This document shows positions 1 through 8,887 of a DNA stretch of 56,063 bases, piece after piece. Numbering within the stretch: position 1 is the stretch's first letter; the number at the start of each line of letters is the position of its first letter. The translations under genes were made by a program, and so were the position numbers. The stretch is from an uncultured Clostridia bacterium (GTDB lineage Bacteria; Bacillota; Clostridia; TANB77; CAG-508): contig CALXWM010000001.1 in NCBI GenBank assembly GCA_944392425.1, positions 87,589 through 143,651 on the forward strand, read 5' to 3'. The notes beneath the pieces are model-generated. The model had not been told where the DNA came from, ran no database searches, and was given only the letters and a program-made list of their open reading frames with translations.

Positions 1-1
1 A

Positions 2-2635
2 AATTTATCTAATATACCAATAAAGCTAACATCTTCTGGAAAAAATGCCTTACCTTCTACATATACTTTTCTTGAAATGTACGATGCAGGCAAGATAGAA
101 CAATTGAATGCATTAGAGAGATGGAGAACAAATGATTCAACTATTTCTTTAAAGGCTCCAATAGGAATTGATAGTGCTGGAATGCCTATTGTGCTAGATG
201 TTCATGAAAAATTTCATGGCCCACATGGACTTATTGCGGGTAGTACTGGTTCAGGAAAAAGTGAATTTATTATAACATATATTTTGTCCTTAGCAGTAAA
301 CTATCATCCAGATGATGTGAATATTATAATTATTGACTATAAAGGCGGTGGATTAGCAGGTGCATTTAAGAAAGGGAAAGTTCAATTACCTCACTTAGTT
401 GGAACTATTACAAATATAGAAACTGTTGGATTACAAAGATCACTTGCTTCTATACAAAGTGAACTTAGAAGGAGACAGATTAAGTTTAATGAAGCAAGAG
501 AGAAAACTAATGAAGGAACAATAGATATTTACAAATATCAAAAATTATATCATAATGGTATTGTAAATGAACCGATACCACATTTATTAATAATAAGTGA
601 TGAATTCGCTGAATTGAAACAACAACAAGAAGACTTCATGAATGAGTTGATTAGTGTAGCTAGAATTGGAAGAAGTTTAGGTGTTCACTTAATTTTGGCA
701 ACACAAAAACCAGCTGGAGTTGTTAATGAACAGATTAGTAGTAATAGTAGATTTAGAATTTGTTTAAAGGTACAAGATGCATCAGATAGTGTTGATGTAA
801 TAAAAAGACCAGATGCAGCAAATTTAAGAGGTGCTGGACAGTTTTATATGTTAGTTGGAAATAATGAATACTTTACATTAGGTCAATCAGCATGGGCAGG
901 AGCACCATATATACCTTCAGATACTATAAAGAAGAATGTTGATAATTCAGTTAAGTTTGTATCAGGTGTTGGGACAGTTATAAAAGATGTTGATGATACA
1001 AAAAAAGTCAAATTAAACTCTAAAGGAGAACAACTAACAAATATAGTAAAATATTTGTCTGATTTAGCTATAAAGGAAAATATAAAAGAAAAGCCATTAT
1101 GGATGGAAAATATCCCCGAATTGATATTTTTGGATAAAATTAGAGAAAAATATCATATTATTAATAAACCAACAGAAATAAATCCTGTAATAGGAGAATT
1201 TGATGACCCATACAATCAAAGACAAGGACCAGTGACAGTTAACTTTTCAGATTCGGGTAATATTATTATATATGGAAATGCTGAAAGTGGAAAAGAATCA
1301 CTTGTAAGTACCTTGGTATATGATATTATGACGAACTATACAGCGGAGTATGTGCAAATGTATTTAATTGACTTTGGTAGTGAAGCATTAAAAATATTTA
1401 AGAATGGTCCAACAGTAGGAGATGTGGTATTTCAAAATGATAGTGAAAAAATAAATAGACTTTTTGATATGCTACAGAAAGAATTAAAGGAAAGAACGCA
1501 AATAATATCAGATTATGGTGGAGACTATAAGTTATATATAACAACAAGCAATAAGCCTATGCCAATGTTATTAATAGTTATAAATAATTACGAGGCATTT
1601 TCGGAAAGTTATGGAAATCAATATGAAGACTTATTACTAACATTAAGTAGAGATGGCTTAAAATGTGGAATAGTATTCTTATTTACTGCAAGTACTTATA
1701 ATGATATCAGATATAGATTATCTCAAAACTTTAGACAAAAATTAGCTCTACAAGTGAATAATAGTGATGATTATTTAAATATATTTGATAATGTAGGAAA
1801 GAAAAGACCTTCTCATTATTTTGGAAGAGGACTAGTAAAGATGGAAGACATATACGAGTTTCAAACAGCAAGGATATGCGAGCCAGAAGAATGGAATAAT
1901 TTTATAACTAAAAAGAAAGAAGAACTAAATAGTAAAGCAAAATACTTTGCAAAGAAAATACCTGTATTACCAGAGATTGTTAATATTGAAGATGTTGAAT
2001 CAGAGATAAAATCTCTATCAAAAGTTCCAATTGGTTTAGATAAAAGGACAATTGAAATTAGTACTTATAATTTTACTAGTGATTTAGTTACAATTATTAC
2101 TGGTAAAAATATAGAATTTATGGTTCAATTTATAAACAATTTAATACAAATATTTAAAATGATAAAAGATGCTGAAGTAGTTATATTAGATGTCGAGCAA
2201 TTACTTAATGATAATAGTGAAGAAATAGACTTAAATATTCAAAATTTAATGTTAGAAATGAATAATAACATTAAAAAAGAAAAAACAAAAATTTGTATAA
2301 TAATTGGAATAGAAAAATTCTTGAATAATATTCAAGATGATACAAGCTTTAATGAATTATTGAGTAAAGCAGATAAACTTGATGGCTATAGATTTATAAT
2401 TGTAGATACTGTTTCTAAAATAAAAAATCGAGAATATGACAGTTGGTTTAAGAACTTTGCTTCAAAAGAATCTGGAATATGGATTGGAAATGGAGTTACG
2501 GATCAATATTTGATAAATTTAAATGCCAATATAGGAAGTTTGGATAATAATTGTGGTCAGTCTTTTGGTTATAAGATAAGGAGAGAAGAACCAATACAAA
2601 TAAAGATATTGGGTATTGATGAAGAAATAAAATAA
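2..2635 (+). CDS. essC: EssC/YukB-type T7SS FtsK/SpoIIIE ATPase, 5' end outside window
   Basis: Membrane-bound motor ATPase of the Firmicutes type VII (ESAT-6/WXG100) secretion system, which drives export of WXG100-type substrates. The frame is open from base 2 to the stop, so an ATG at 77 is internal and the N-terminal FHA and membrane part lies outside. Three FtsK/SpoIIIE modules can be followed. The first has a full Walker A (GSTGSGKS, near nt 239-262) and a Walker B (LLIISDEF, near 587-610). The second has only a degenerate P-loop (GNAESGKES, near 1274-1300). The third, from about nt 2020, has no recognisable P-loop. This gradient of decay is normal for EssC, where ATPase domain 1 is the best conserved. 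A ubiquitin-like gene follows 22 bp downstream, as in yuk/ess loci. The family call is firm; the substrates are not visible. Confidence 0.92.
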   Translation, partial: NLSNIPIKLTSSGKNALPSTYTFLEMYDAGKIEQLNALERWRTNDSTISLKAPIGIDSAGMPIVLDVHEKFHGPHGLIAGSTGSGKSEFIITYILSLAVNYHPDDVNIIIIDYKGGGLAGAFKKGKVQLPHLVGTITNIETVGLQRSLASIQSELRRRQIKFNEAREKTNEGTIDIYKYQKLYHNGIVNEPIPHLLIISDEFAELKQQQEDFMNELISVARIGRSLGVHLILATQKPAGVVNEQISSNSRFRICLKVQDASDSVDVIKRPDAANLRGAGQFYMLVGNNEYFTLGQSAWAGAPYIPSDTIKKNVDNSVKFVSGVGTVIKDVDDTKKVKLNSKGEQLTNIVKYLSDLAIKENIKEKPLWMENIPELIFLDKIREKYHIINKPTEINPVIGEFDDPYNQRQGPVTVNFSDSGNIIIYGNAESGKESLVSTLVYDIMTNYTAEYVQMYLIDFGSEALKIFKNGPTVGDVVFQNDSEKINRLFDMLQKELKERTQIISDYGGDYKLYITTSNKPMPMLLIVINNYEAFSESYGNQYEDLLLTLSRDGLKCGIVFLFTASTYNDIRYRLSQNFRQKLALQVNNSDDYLNIFDNVGKKRPSHYFGRGLVKMEDIYEFQTARICEPEEWNNFITKKKEELNSKAKYFAKKIPVLPEIVNIEDVESEIKSLSKVPIGLDKRTIEISTYNFTSDLVTIITGKNIEFMVQFINNLIQIFKMIKDAEVVILDVEQLLNDNSEEIDLNIQNLMLEMNNNIKKEKTKICIIIGIEKFLNNIQDDTSFNELLSKADKLDGYRFIIVDTVSKIKNREYDSWFKNFASKESGIWIGNGVTDQYLINLNANIGSLDNNCGQSFGYKIRREEPIQIKILGIDEEIK

Positions 2636-2657
2636 ACATAAAAGGAGTAAATATACA

Positions 2658-2909
2658 ATGGATAGAGTATTTGTTAAAGTTTATGTACCTATGATTGAAA
2701 AAATATATGACGTATGGATTCCTACGCATAAAAAAATATATAATATTATAAAACTATTAACAAAGGCCATTAACGAAATAAATGAAGGAATTTATATTCC
2801 TAAAAAAATGCCTTTATTATATGATAAATTGACTGCAGAAAGATTTGATTTAAATATTACTATACAGGAGTCTACTATAAGAAGCGGAACTGAAGTTATA
2901 TTGATTTAA
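2658..2909 (+). CDS. esaB: YukD/EsaB-like ubiquitin-fold T7SS accessory protein
   Basis: An 83-residue protein directly after essC, with RBS AAAGGAG upstream of the ATG. Length, a beta-rich start (VFVKVYVPMIEKIYDVWIP), a central helix and a terminal beta strand ending EVILI match the YukD/EsaB family. These are small ubiquitin-fold cytosolic proteins found in nearly all Firmicutes T7SS loci, where EsaB affects secretion or substrate expression. It lacks a terminal Gly-Gly, so it is not expected to be conjugated. The 22 bp gap to essC and 27 bp gap to the next gene indicate one operon. The symbol rests on context plus overall pattern, since sequence identity in this family is low. Confidence 0.78.
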   Translation: MDRVFVKVYVPMIEKIYDVWIPTHKKIYNIIKLLTKAINEINEGIYIPKKMPLLYDKLTAERFDLNITIQESTIRSGTEVILI

Positions 2910-2936
2910 ATTTAATGTAAAAGAGGAAAAAAGAAA

Positions 2937-3815
2937 ATGAATTTGTTAGATAATATAATTAAAAAGGATATAAAACCAATAAATGATAAAATTGCTGTTA
3001 TAGAAGATTTATTAAAAGAAAACAGAAGGCTGATTTCTTTTATAGGGTCAGAAAAAAGTGGTACATCGTTTATGGTAAATACAGTTGCAACATTTTTGTC
3101 AATGCAGGGAATAGAAGTTGCTATATTGGATACAACAAAAAATAAAAGTTCATATTATATTTATACAAAAAATGATGAAAGTTTAAGAAAGACAGCGACT
3201 AATAGTATAAATGGATTGATAGGAGGTATTGCAAATGGTATAAAGGTAAATAGTCACTTAACAGTATACACTTCTTTACCATCAAACTATGATAATATAA
3301 AAAAGTTTGAACCTATAGTACAAACTTTACTGAAAAATCATACACTAATATTAGTAGATTGTGATTCTGATACTCCTATGCCATATTTTTCATATTCGCA
3401 AGAAATATATGTTGTTCAAACAATGGACATACTTACAATACAACCGATGACAGAATTATTATTAAAAATGAAAAATGCAGGTATAATATTAGACAATAAG
3501 ATTAGAGTTATAGTAAATAAGTATGTGACATTAGAAAACATTACAGAAAAAGAAATAATAAGTGGAGTATCATTCTATAATGATCCTTCAATGTTGTATA
3601 TGAGACAACTTTTTGATAAGACTACAGTTAGGTATTGCGTAGTACCTTTTGTAATAGATGCATATGTAAAATATTTAAATTGCATAGCAAACTGCAATAT
3701 TGACATTAGAGATTTCCCTCAGCAACTTATGCAATCTATAAAAGTCATTTCAAGTAACATATGCCCAGCTATTGCACAAGCTGGAACAAATAAATCAAAT
3801 GCGCAAAAACAATAA
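2937..3815 (+). CDS. MinD/ParA/CpaE-like P-loop ATPase in T7SS operon
   Basis: A 292-residue protein with a deviant Walker A near residues 37-45 (GSEKSGTSF) after a hydrophobic strand (RLISFI), then 'VAILDTTKNKSSYYIY' and a Walker B-like strand 'TLILVDCDSD' near residue 140. This is the fold order of MinD/ParA/CpaE ATPases. The canonical KGGxGKT is replaced by a form with Ser-Gly-Thr-Ser, so nucleotide binding is plausible but activity is uncertain. It sits in the T7SS operon behind the EsaB-like gene, in the position where several clostridial T7SS loci carry a CpaE-like ATPase. I infer a role in locating or regulating the secretion machine. RBS AGAGGAA lies just upstream of the ATG. Confidence 0.65.
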   Translation: MNLLDNIIKKDIKPINDKIAVIEDLLKENRRLISFIGSEKSGTSFMVNTVATFLSMQGIEVAILDTTKNKSSYYIYTKNDESLRKTATNSINGLIGGIANGIKVNSHLTVYTSLPSNYDNIKKFEPIVQTLLKNHTLILVDCDSDTPMPYFSYSQEIYVVQTMDILTIQPMTELLLKMKNAGIILDNKIRVIVNKYVTLENITEKEIISGVSFYNDPSMLYMRQLFDKTTVRYCVVPFVIDAYVKYLNCIANCNIDIRDFPQQLMQSIKVISSNICPAIAQAGTNKSNAQKQ

Positions 3816-3951
3816 AAAATGATAAAAATAAAAGTGATTATATTTTTATTTAACTGATTTATAAGTAAAATTAAACAAGTTAAATAATTTTAATTATTGT
3901 TATTGTAATAGTATTTAAGGGATAAAGTATATAATTTCGTAGGAGTGTAGT

Positions 3952-4992
3952 TTGAAAGAAAAACTTTTCATAACTATGTGTACCTTTGAGCAAAGTGAGA
4001 AAGGAATGAAATTTATTATGAAAACTACAGCTTTATTAACATATATAAAAATAAAACATGATTTAAGTAAAGATGAATCAAAGGGATTTGGAAAATTACT
4101 ATTTAACAAAAAAAAACTTATTAATAAAAAAGGAATAATAGAGGAATTGATGAAAGAGTCAAAACCTCTTTTAAATACACGTGAATATATTCAATTAAGT
4201 TTACAAAAAGATATAGATAGTATAAATGTTAAACAAGAAGAGATAAGCGAATTGCTTAATACATCTATTACATTTATAACTTTGAACGATTATAATAAAT
4301 TAAAAGTAGAGTTAAAGAATACAGATACTAGTTCTACTAGTGGGTCTGGTAGAATTAGTGCTATAAGAAATCTATTAAATAGATGTAAGTATGATTTAAG
4401 CATAGAAGAGTTGACAAAATTAATAGAAAAATCAAAAAACAGAGAAATTGATTTTCTAACACAAAAACTATATGGTAGAACAGAAACTAAATTTACTGAT
4501 GAAGCGTTAGAAGCACAAAAAATAATAACAAAGTCATATGTAAGGCTTAAAATAAATGAATATAAACAAATTCTAAAAGATTCTTATGAGCTAATACAAA
4601 GTGACTTTCCTGATGCTTATGGAAATGCAGTATTTATAAAAACTCCAAAAGCAGAATTAGCACTGGAAATTCTAAAGCATACTAATATAGTAATATCTTC
4701 CTTTGAAGAATATACTTCTTTAAAGGAAAACGTGAAAAAAATTGTAGAAAACTTACCTGAAAATATAAAACAAGATAAGATTGATGACCTAAATACATTT
4801 TCGCAATATGTGTTAAGGCAAAATCTACTATTTGATTTTGGATATAGACAAAAGATTACAGTAAAAGAAATATATTATGGTACTATAGAAGAGCAAAACG
4901 ACACTATGTCAAAGTTATTAGAAGAAAAAGATAGATTTGAGTACTTATATGGAAGTATATCTTTAAAATCAGGAAACGACTTTTATGATTAG
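3952..4992 (+). CDS. unknown protein of the T7SS locus (TTG start)
   Basis: A 346-residue soluble protein that I do not recognise. It is rich in Lys, Glu and Ile, mostly helical by composition, and has no signal peptide or membrane segment. The TTG start at 3952 is chosen because TAGGAG lies six bases upstream; in-frame ATGs at 4006 and 4018 are alternatives, and 4018 would give the start MKTTALLTYIK. A Ser/Thr/Gly-rich loop (TDTSSTSGSGR, about residue 126) separates two helical parts. It lies 136 bp after the CpaE-like gene and 14 bp before the next unknown gene, so it may begin a second transcription unit. Its position suggests a T7SS accessory or regulatory job, which is inference only. 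Confidence 0.6.
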   Translation: MKEKLFITMCTFEQSEKGMKFIMKTTALLTYIKIKHDLSKDESKGFGKLLFNKKKLINKKGIIEELMKESKPLLNTREYIQLSLQKDIDSINVKQEEISELLNTSITFITLNDYNKLKVELKNTDTSSTSGSGRISAIRNLLNRCKYDLSIEELTKLIEKSKNREIDFLTQKLYGRTETKFTDEALEAQKIITKSYVRLKINEYKQILKDSYELIQSDFPDAYGNAVFIKTPKAELALEILKHTNIVISSFEEYTSLKENVKKIVENLPENIKQDKIDDLNTFSQYVLRQNLLFDFGYRQKITVKEIYYGTIEEQNDTMSKLLEEKDRFEYLYGSISLKSGNDFYD

Positions 4993-5006
4993 AAAAGGAG
5001 AAAAAA

Positions 5007-5555
5007 ATGCAAATAAATAAAGCAAGAAAAAAAGCATATACAGAAGTATGCGAAGTATTAAATCATATGACGAAAACTGATGTTGATAAAATACCAAATG
5101 AAATTTTGACATACTATTCTGATAATTCTGATAAAAAATATAATTTTAAAATAGATGAAACAAAAACTTTCGCTGAACAGGAATTATCATATACAGCAAA
5201 AGTGGTTTTAGCAATTCTTTATAGAGATTATTGGGCAACTCAAGAAGAAAAAGAAAGTATTACAAAAAAGGAGAAGGAAGATATAAATAATCAGAAACAA
5301 TTAAACTCTTCTTATGCATATATATTAAATTCATTAGATAATTCAGCCAAAATAGCAACTATTCAAGATGAAGATGAACAAATAAATAATTCGCAAAATT
5401 TTAAAAATAACATTGAGGAAAAATTCCGACCAGTATCACAAATTATTGCTAACATAAATGAAAAAAAAGAACCAAATACAATATTAATTAAAAAAAATGA
5501 AAACGCATTTATAAAAATAAAAACAACAATAAAAAACATTTTTAAGAAAAAATAA
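5007..5555 (+). CDS. unknown Lys/Asn-rich protein, end of T7SS locus
   Basis: A 182-residue protein of unknown family with RBS AAAAGGAG, starting 14 bp after the previous stop, so almost certainly co-translated with it. The first about 85 residues look folded (AYTEVCEVLNHM, TAKVVLAILYRDYWATQ). The rest is low-complexity, rich in Asn, Lys and Glu, and ends in a strongly basic tail (IKTTIKNIFKKK) that could contact membrane or nucleic acid. No signal peptide and no WXG motif are present, so it is not a typical WXG100 substrate. It is the last gene before the prfA promoter. Confidence 0.55.
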   Translation: MQINKARKKAYTEVCEVLNHMTKTDVDKIPNEILTYYSDNSDKKYNFKIDETKTFAEQELSYTAKVVLAILYRDYWATQEEKESITKKEKEDINNQKQLNSSYAYILNSLDNSAKIATIQDEDEQINNSQNFKNNIEEKFRPVSQIIANINEKKEPNTILIKKNENAFIKIKTTIKNIFKKK

Positions 5556-5698
5556 TTATAAAGAATACATATATATAAATATTACAAATTATAAAAAATG
5601 TTACGATTATAATTTTCAGTAAAAACAATATTAAAATTAATATAATATTAAATTAGCTGTGAACAGTAAAGTTTTGTAAAAATTAAAAAGTAAAATAC

Positions 5699-5727
5699 TT
5701 GAAAAACCGCTCAATTCATTGTATAAT
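5699..5727 (+). promoter_or_regulatory. sigma-A promoter of prfA
   Basis: TTGAAA (5699-5704), 17 bp spacer, TATAAT (5722-5727), with transcription expected to start near 5734, about 55 bases before the prfA ATG. This separates prfA from the T7SS operon. Confidence 0.8.
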
Positions 5728-5788
5728 TATAAAATTGTGTATATTTATTTAACAAATAAACTTTATGACATTAAGGAAAGGGATTTTT

Positions 5789-6850
5789 ATGTTTGAAAAC
5801 TTAGATGAAGTTGAAAAAAAATATGAGGAGTTAACTAAAAAAATTAGTGACCCAGAAGAAATTGCAAAGCAAAATGAATGGCGTAAAAATATGAAAGAAC
5901 ATGCAGACTTAGAGCCAATTGTTTTAAAATATAGAGAATATAAGCAAACAAAGCAAAGCTTGGAAGAAGCAAAAGAAATGCTTTCAGACCCAGAACTTAA
6001 GGCATTGGCAGAGGAGGAAATGCAAAAAGATAAAGAGCTTTTGCCAAAACTTGAAGAAGAATTAAAGGTATTATTAATACCAAAAGACCCTGATGATGAC
6101 AAAAACGTAATTTGCGAAATCAGAGCAGGTGCTGGTGGAGAAGAGGCTGCTTTATTTGCAGGAACATTATTTAGAATGTACTCAATGTATGCAGATAGAA
6201 AGCATTGGAAATTAGAAGTATTAAATGAAAATGAAACTGGACTTGGAGGCTACAAAGAAATTTCTTTTATGATAAAAGGAACAGGTGCATATAGTAGATT
6301 AAAATATGAAAGTGGCGTACACAGAGTACAAAGGGTTCCTGAAACTGAGGCAAGTGGAAGAATTCATACTTCAACTGCAACTGTTGCAGTACTTCCAGAA
6401 GTTGAAGATGTTGATGTAGAAATAAACCCAGCAGACATTAAGATGGAAGTTTTTAGAGCTTCAGGTGCTGGCGGACAACACGTTAATAAAACATCATCTG
6501 CTGTAAGATTAATCCATATTCCAACAGGTATGGTTGCAGAATGTCAAACTGAAAGATCACAAGTTCAAAACAGAGAATATGCGATGAAATTACTTCGTTC
6601 TAGACTATATGAAAAAGAAAAAGCTGAAAGAGATAGTGCACTAGAAAATGAGAGAAGAAGCCAAATAGGTAATGCAGAAAGAAGTGAAAAAATCAGAACA
6701 TATAACTATCCTCAAGGACGTATTACAGACCATAGAATTGGAATGAGCATTTATCAAATGGATAATTTCTTAAATGGTGACTTGGATGAAATGATAGATA
6801 ATTTAGCTGCAGCAGATACAGCTGAAAAATTAAAAGGAAATGAAGAATAA
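5789..6850 (+). CDS. prfA: peptide chain release factor 1 (RF1)
   Basis: Class I release factor that reads UAA and UAG and triggers peptidyl-tRNA hydrolysis in the ribosome. It is about 353 residues, the normal length. The catalytic loop is present as '[19 protein letters not shown]' with the universal GGQ. The stop-codon-reading tripeptide of RF1 (PxT) is seen as PET in '[16 protein letters not shown]', which separates it from RF2 (SPF). The start at 5789 is preferred over an ATG at 5765 because AAGGAAAGGG (5773-5782) sits between them at normal spacing. It has its own promoter and a strong terminator. The methyltransferase gene prmC, often next to prfA, is not seen here. Confidence 0.95.
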   Translation: MFENLDEVEKKYEELTKKISDPEEIAKQNEWRKNMKEHADLEPIVLKYREYKQTKQSLEEAKEMLSDPELKALAEEEMQKDKELLPKLEEELKVLLIPKDPDDDKNVICEIRAGAGGEEAALFAGTLFRMYSMYADRKHWKLEVLNENETGLGGYKEISFMIKGTGAYSRLKYESGVHRVQRVPETEASGRIHTSTATVAVLPEVEDVDVEINPADIKMEVFRASGAGGQHVNKTSSAVRLIHIPTGMVAECQTERSQVQNREYAMKLLRSRLYEKEKAERDSALENERRSQIGNAERSEKIRTYNYPQGRITDHRIGMSIYQMDNFLNGDLDEMIDNLAAADTAEKLKGNEE

Positions 6851-6871
6851 TTAAAAAATAAATAACAGAAA

Positions 6872-6912
6872 ACCTCAAATGCTTTTTTCAGGCATTTGAG
6901 GTCTATTTATTT
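6872..6912 (+). terminator. intrinsic terminator of prfA
   Basis: CCTCAAATGC (6873-6882) pairs perfectly with GCATTTGAGG (6892-6901) around a T-rich loop, followed by a T/A-rich tract. Confidence 0.8.
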
Positions 6913-7084
6913 AATTGAAAAACCTAACAAGGCAAATATATTTGCTTACAATTGATTGTTAAAAAAATATTTGAATAATTAAAAAGTTTGTACATATACA
7001 TATATTAAAACATTTAAAAGTGAGAAAACAATTAAGAATTATAAAAGCAAAATTTTTTGTTATGCAAATAGAAAGGAAATTTTT

Positions 7085-7888
7085 ATGGGAATTTCAACGG
7101 TTGCAATGTTAGGCTTGTTTTTTGGAACAATTGGAACTACAATAGGTGGATTAATAGGCATTTTTTCAAAAAGAAATTCAAATAAATTTTTAAGTTTTAT
7201 ATTAGCCTTCGCATCTGGACTAATGCTTGCTGTTATTTGTTTTGACTTAATTCCAGAAGCAATTGAAATTTCTTCAATTTACACTACAATTTTAGGTATT
7301 ATACTTGGAATAATTGTAATGATTCTATGTGATAATGCTGTAAAAAATATTTTTAATAAAAAAGATAAAACAAGTAATTATTCTTTTAAGAATTCCAAAA
7401 ATGCAAAGTTAAAAGAAAATAATAAAATTTCTGCTAGGAATAGAGGATTATTAAAAACAGGAATAATTGTAAGTATTGGGCTAGCACTTCATAACATTCC
7501 AGAAGGTTTAGCAATAGGTTCAGGATTTGATTCATCAACTTCTTTAGGATTATCGCTTTCAATTGCAATATGTTTGCACGATGTTCCGGAAGGAATAAGC
7601 ATGGCTGTTCCTATGAAAAATGGAGGAATGAGTCCATTTAAAGTAATGCTGTACGTAATTCTATCTGGGATAGCAACAGGTTTAGGAGCACTAATTGGAG
7701 CATTAATAGGAAACATATCTGAACAAATTATTGCAGTATGTTTAAGTTTTGCTGCTGGTGCAATGCTTTACATTGTAACAGGTGAGCTTATACCAGAAGC
7801 AAATGAATTATATAAGGGAAGAATCACATCTTTGGGTAATATGATGGGATTTATAATTGGATTATTTGCGATGCTGATTGAATTCTAA
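7085..7888 (+). CDS. ZIP family divalent metal transporter
   Basis: A 267-residue polytopic membrane protein of the ZIP (ZupT/GufA-like) family, which imports zinc and related divalent metals. The two diagnostic helices carry the metal-site motifs HNIPEGLAIG (about residue 138) and HDVPEGISMAVP (about residue 166). About eight hydrophobic segments flank a charged, Lys-rich cytoplasmic loop at residues 95-120. RBS GAAAGGAAA lies before the ATG at 7085. It stands alone, so gene order does not show its regulation, and I see no Zur- or Fur-like operator in the 170 bp upstream. Confidence 0.9.
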   Translation: MGISTVAMLGLFFGTIGTTIGGLIGIFSKRNSNKFLSFILAFASGLMLAVICFDLIPEAIEISSIYTTILGIILGIIVMILCDNAVKNIFNKKDKTSNYSFKNSKNAKLKENNKISARNRGLLKTGIIVSIGLALHNIPEGLAIGSGFDSSTSLGLSLSIAICLHDVPEGISMAVPMKNGGMSPFKVMLYVILSGIATGLGALIGALIGNISEQIIAVCLSFAAGAMLYIVTGELIPEANELYKGRITSLGNMMGFIIGLFAMLIEF

Positions 7889-7916
7889 AAATTAACAAAA
7901 ATAAAACGAAAAAACA

Positions 7917-7945
7917 TTGACAATAATAACGAAATATAGTATATT
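7917..7945 (+). promoter_or_regulatory. strong promoter of the 36-residue peptide mRNA
   Basis: Consensus TTGACA (7917-7922), exactly 17 bp, TATATT (7940-7945). Transcription is expected near 7952, leaving a structured leader of about 75 bases before the small ORF. Confidence 0.8.
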
Positions 7946-8028
7946 TTGAAAATAGAGAATGAGAGAAAGCAGTGTGTGTGCTACCACTTTACATACACAG
8001 TTTTTACTGTGAGAATGGAGGTGGTGCT

Positions 8029-8139
8029 ATGTACATAATATTAATAAACTTACTTAGTCTATTTTTCTTCGGATTAATAGCTGTATCTATCATAGCAATT
8101 GCCTTAATTATAACTTTGGTTATTATTTTGAGCAAATAA
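8029..8139 (+). CDS. 36-residue hydrophobic peptide, candidate type I toxin
   Basis: The product starts MYIILINLLSLFFFGLIAVS and ends in LVIILSK: one long hydrophobic stretch with no charge except the terminal Lys. A strong RBS (GGAGGTGG, 8017-8024) stands five bases before the ATG. Small single-helix peptides of this size, with a structured leader and a convergent antisense RNA, are typical of type I toxins (Fst, TxpA/BsrG, clostridial examples), which damage the membrane when their antisense RNA is lost. Here a consensus promoter lies upstream and a minus-strand consensus promoter at 8231-8259 faces it. I do not recognise a specific family from the sequence. Alternatives are a holin-like or small regulatory membrane peptide. 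Confidence 0.65.
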   Translation: MYIILINLLSLFFFGLIAVSIIAIALIITLVIILSK

Positions 8140-8225
8140 AAATGCACCACATTACGCTTCGCCAAGCTATGTGGTGTAACTATATCTTATAGGTAGCACA
8201 CATTTCTGTGGCATCTCATTTTCTA
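8137..8225 (-). ncRNA. candidate antisense RNA to the hydrophobic peptide mRNA
   Basis: A minus-strand transcript starting near 8224 would run left through 8202-8192, then through the hairpin at 8145-8176, and stop in the following U-rich stretch (complement of the A-rich bases 8135-8143). It would be about 85-90 nt and complementary to the 3' end of the peptide mRNA, the arrangement of RatA/txpA and SR4/bsrG. Predicted from promoter and terminator only. Confidence 0.5.
8145..8176. terminator. hairpin shared by sense and antisense transcripts
   Basis: CACCACAT (8145-8152) pairs with ATGTGGTG (8169-8176). It lies 5 bases after the peptide stop. Leftward it is followed by a U-rich tract; rightward the tract is weak, so it should stop mainly the antisense RNA. 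Confidence 0.6.
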
Positions 8226-8230
8226 TTCCT

Positions 8231-8259
8231 ATTATATAATAAGTTTTTTAAAATGTCAA
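8231..8259 (-). promoter_or_regulatory. minus-strand promoter facing the small ORF
   Basis: On the minus strand TTGACA (complement of 8254-8259), exactly 17 bp, TATAAT (complement of 8231-8236). No minus-strand ORF follows, which supports an RNA product. Confidence 0.7.
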
Positions 8260-8319
8260 TTTTTTCGTCAATAAAATTTTTATATTTTATAATGCAATCA
8301 AGTTTTATTCCTACTGGTA

Positions 8320-8858
8320 ATGCAGGAATTCCGACGCATTACTTGAGTCGTGGAACAACGCCTACGTCAAAATTCGTCTACAAGGCGAAGATGATTCCGC
8401 TTGAAGTGATTGTTCGCAATTATTCTGCGGGTAGCTTTTGCCGTAGGTATGGCTGCAAGGAAGGCATTAAGTTCGAGCCAGAGATTGTCGAGATGACGTT
8501 CAAGGACGACAAGCTTCATGACCCGTTGATTGTTGAGGATGCGGTGGTTGCCCTGAAAATTGCGGACTCATTTGCGGTTGAAGGCATCCACCACTATGCA
8601 AAACGGATAAACGAGGTGGCAAAGGACTTCTTCGCAGAGCTTGGACTTACCCTGATTGACTTCAAGGTTGAGTTTGGCATTGCCAAAGGACACGGTTTGA
8701 TTCTGGCGGATGAGTTCAGCCAGGATACTTGTCGCTTGCATGATGCAAACGGCAAATCCGTTGACAAGGATATTTTCCGCAAAGGCGGTGCGACAGGAGA
8801 GGTCAGCGAGGTCTATAATAAGCTCGTGGAAATGTTGCAGGAGCAGCAATCCTACTAA
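8320..8858 (+). pseudogene. purC: purC remnant (SAICAR synthetase, N-terminus missing)
   Basis: About 180 residues match the C-terminal three quarters of phosphoribosylaminoimidazole-succinocarboxamide synthase, the purine-pathway enzyme joining aspartate to CAIR. Recognisable blocks are AGIPTHYLS, 'MIPLEVIVRNYSAGS', KLHDPLI, 'LTLIDFKVEFG' and 'ILADEFSQDTCRLHD'. Compared with a full enzyme of about 235-240 residues, roughly the first 60 are missing, including the Gly/Lys-rich ATP-binding start and the AGDG segment. The frame runs open upstream into AT-rich sequence without an RBS. The body uses many C/G-ending codons (GCC, CTG, CGC, GGC), unlike every neighbouring gene, and carries its own GC-rich terminator. 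No other pur gene is near. I read it as a transferred fragment or an assembly join. Confidence 0.8.
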
Positions 8859-8887
8859 ATCAAACTAGAGCATGAGTTACACGTTTC

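Larger units (their letters stand above)
7975..8202 (+). other. long-range inverted repeat bracketing the small ORF
   Basis: TGTGTGCTACC (7975-7985) in the leader is perfectly complementary to GGTAGCACACA (8192-8202) beyond the ORF. In the transcript the 5' and 3' ends would pair, the fold-back seen in fst- and hok-type toxin mRNAs. A local hairpin, CACAG (7996-8000) with CTGTG (8007-8011), lies just before the RBS. Confidence 0.65.

Noticed and set aside
3820..3870. A terminator between the CpaE-like gene and the 346-residue gene
   Set aside because: Only an A/T-only imperfect stem is present, which is expected by chance in this AT-rich DNA.
8208..8858. A 216-codon frame as an intact purC gene
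   Set aside because: The first about 38 codons are AT-rich and unlike PurC, no RBS is present, and the essential N-terminal ATP-binding part is absent.
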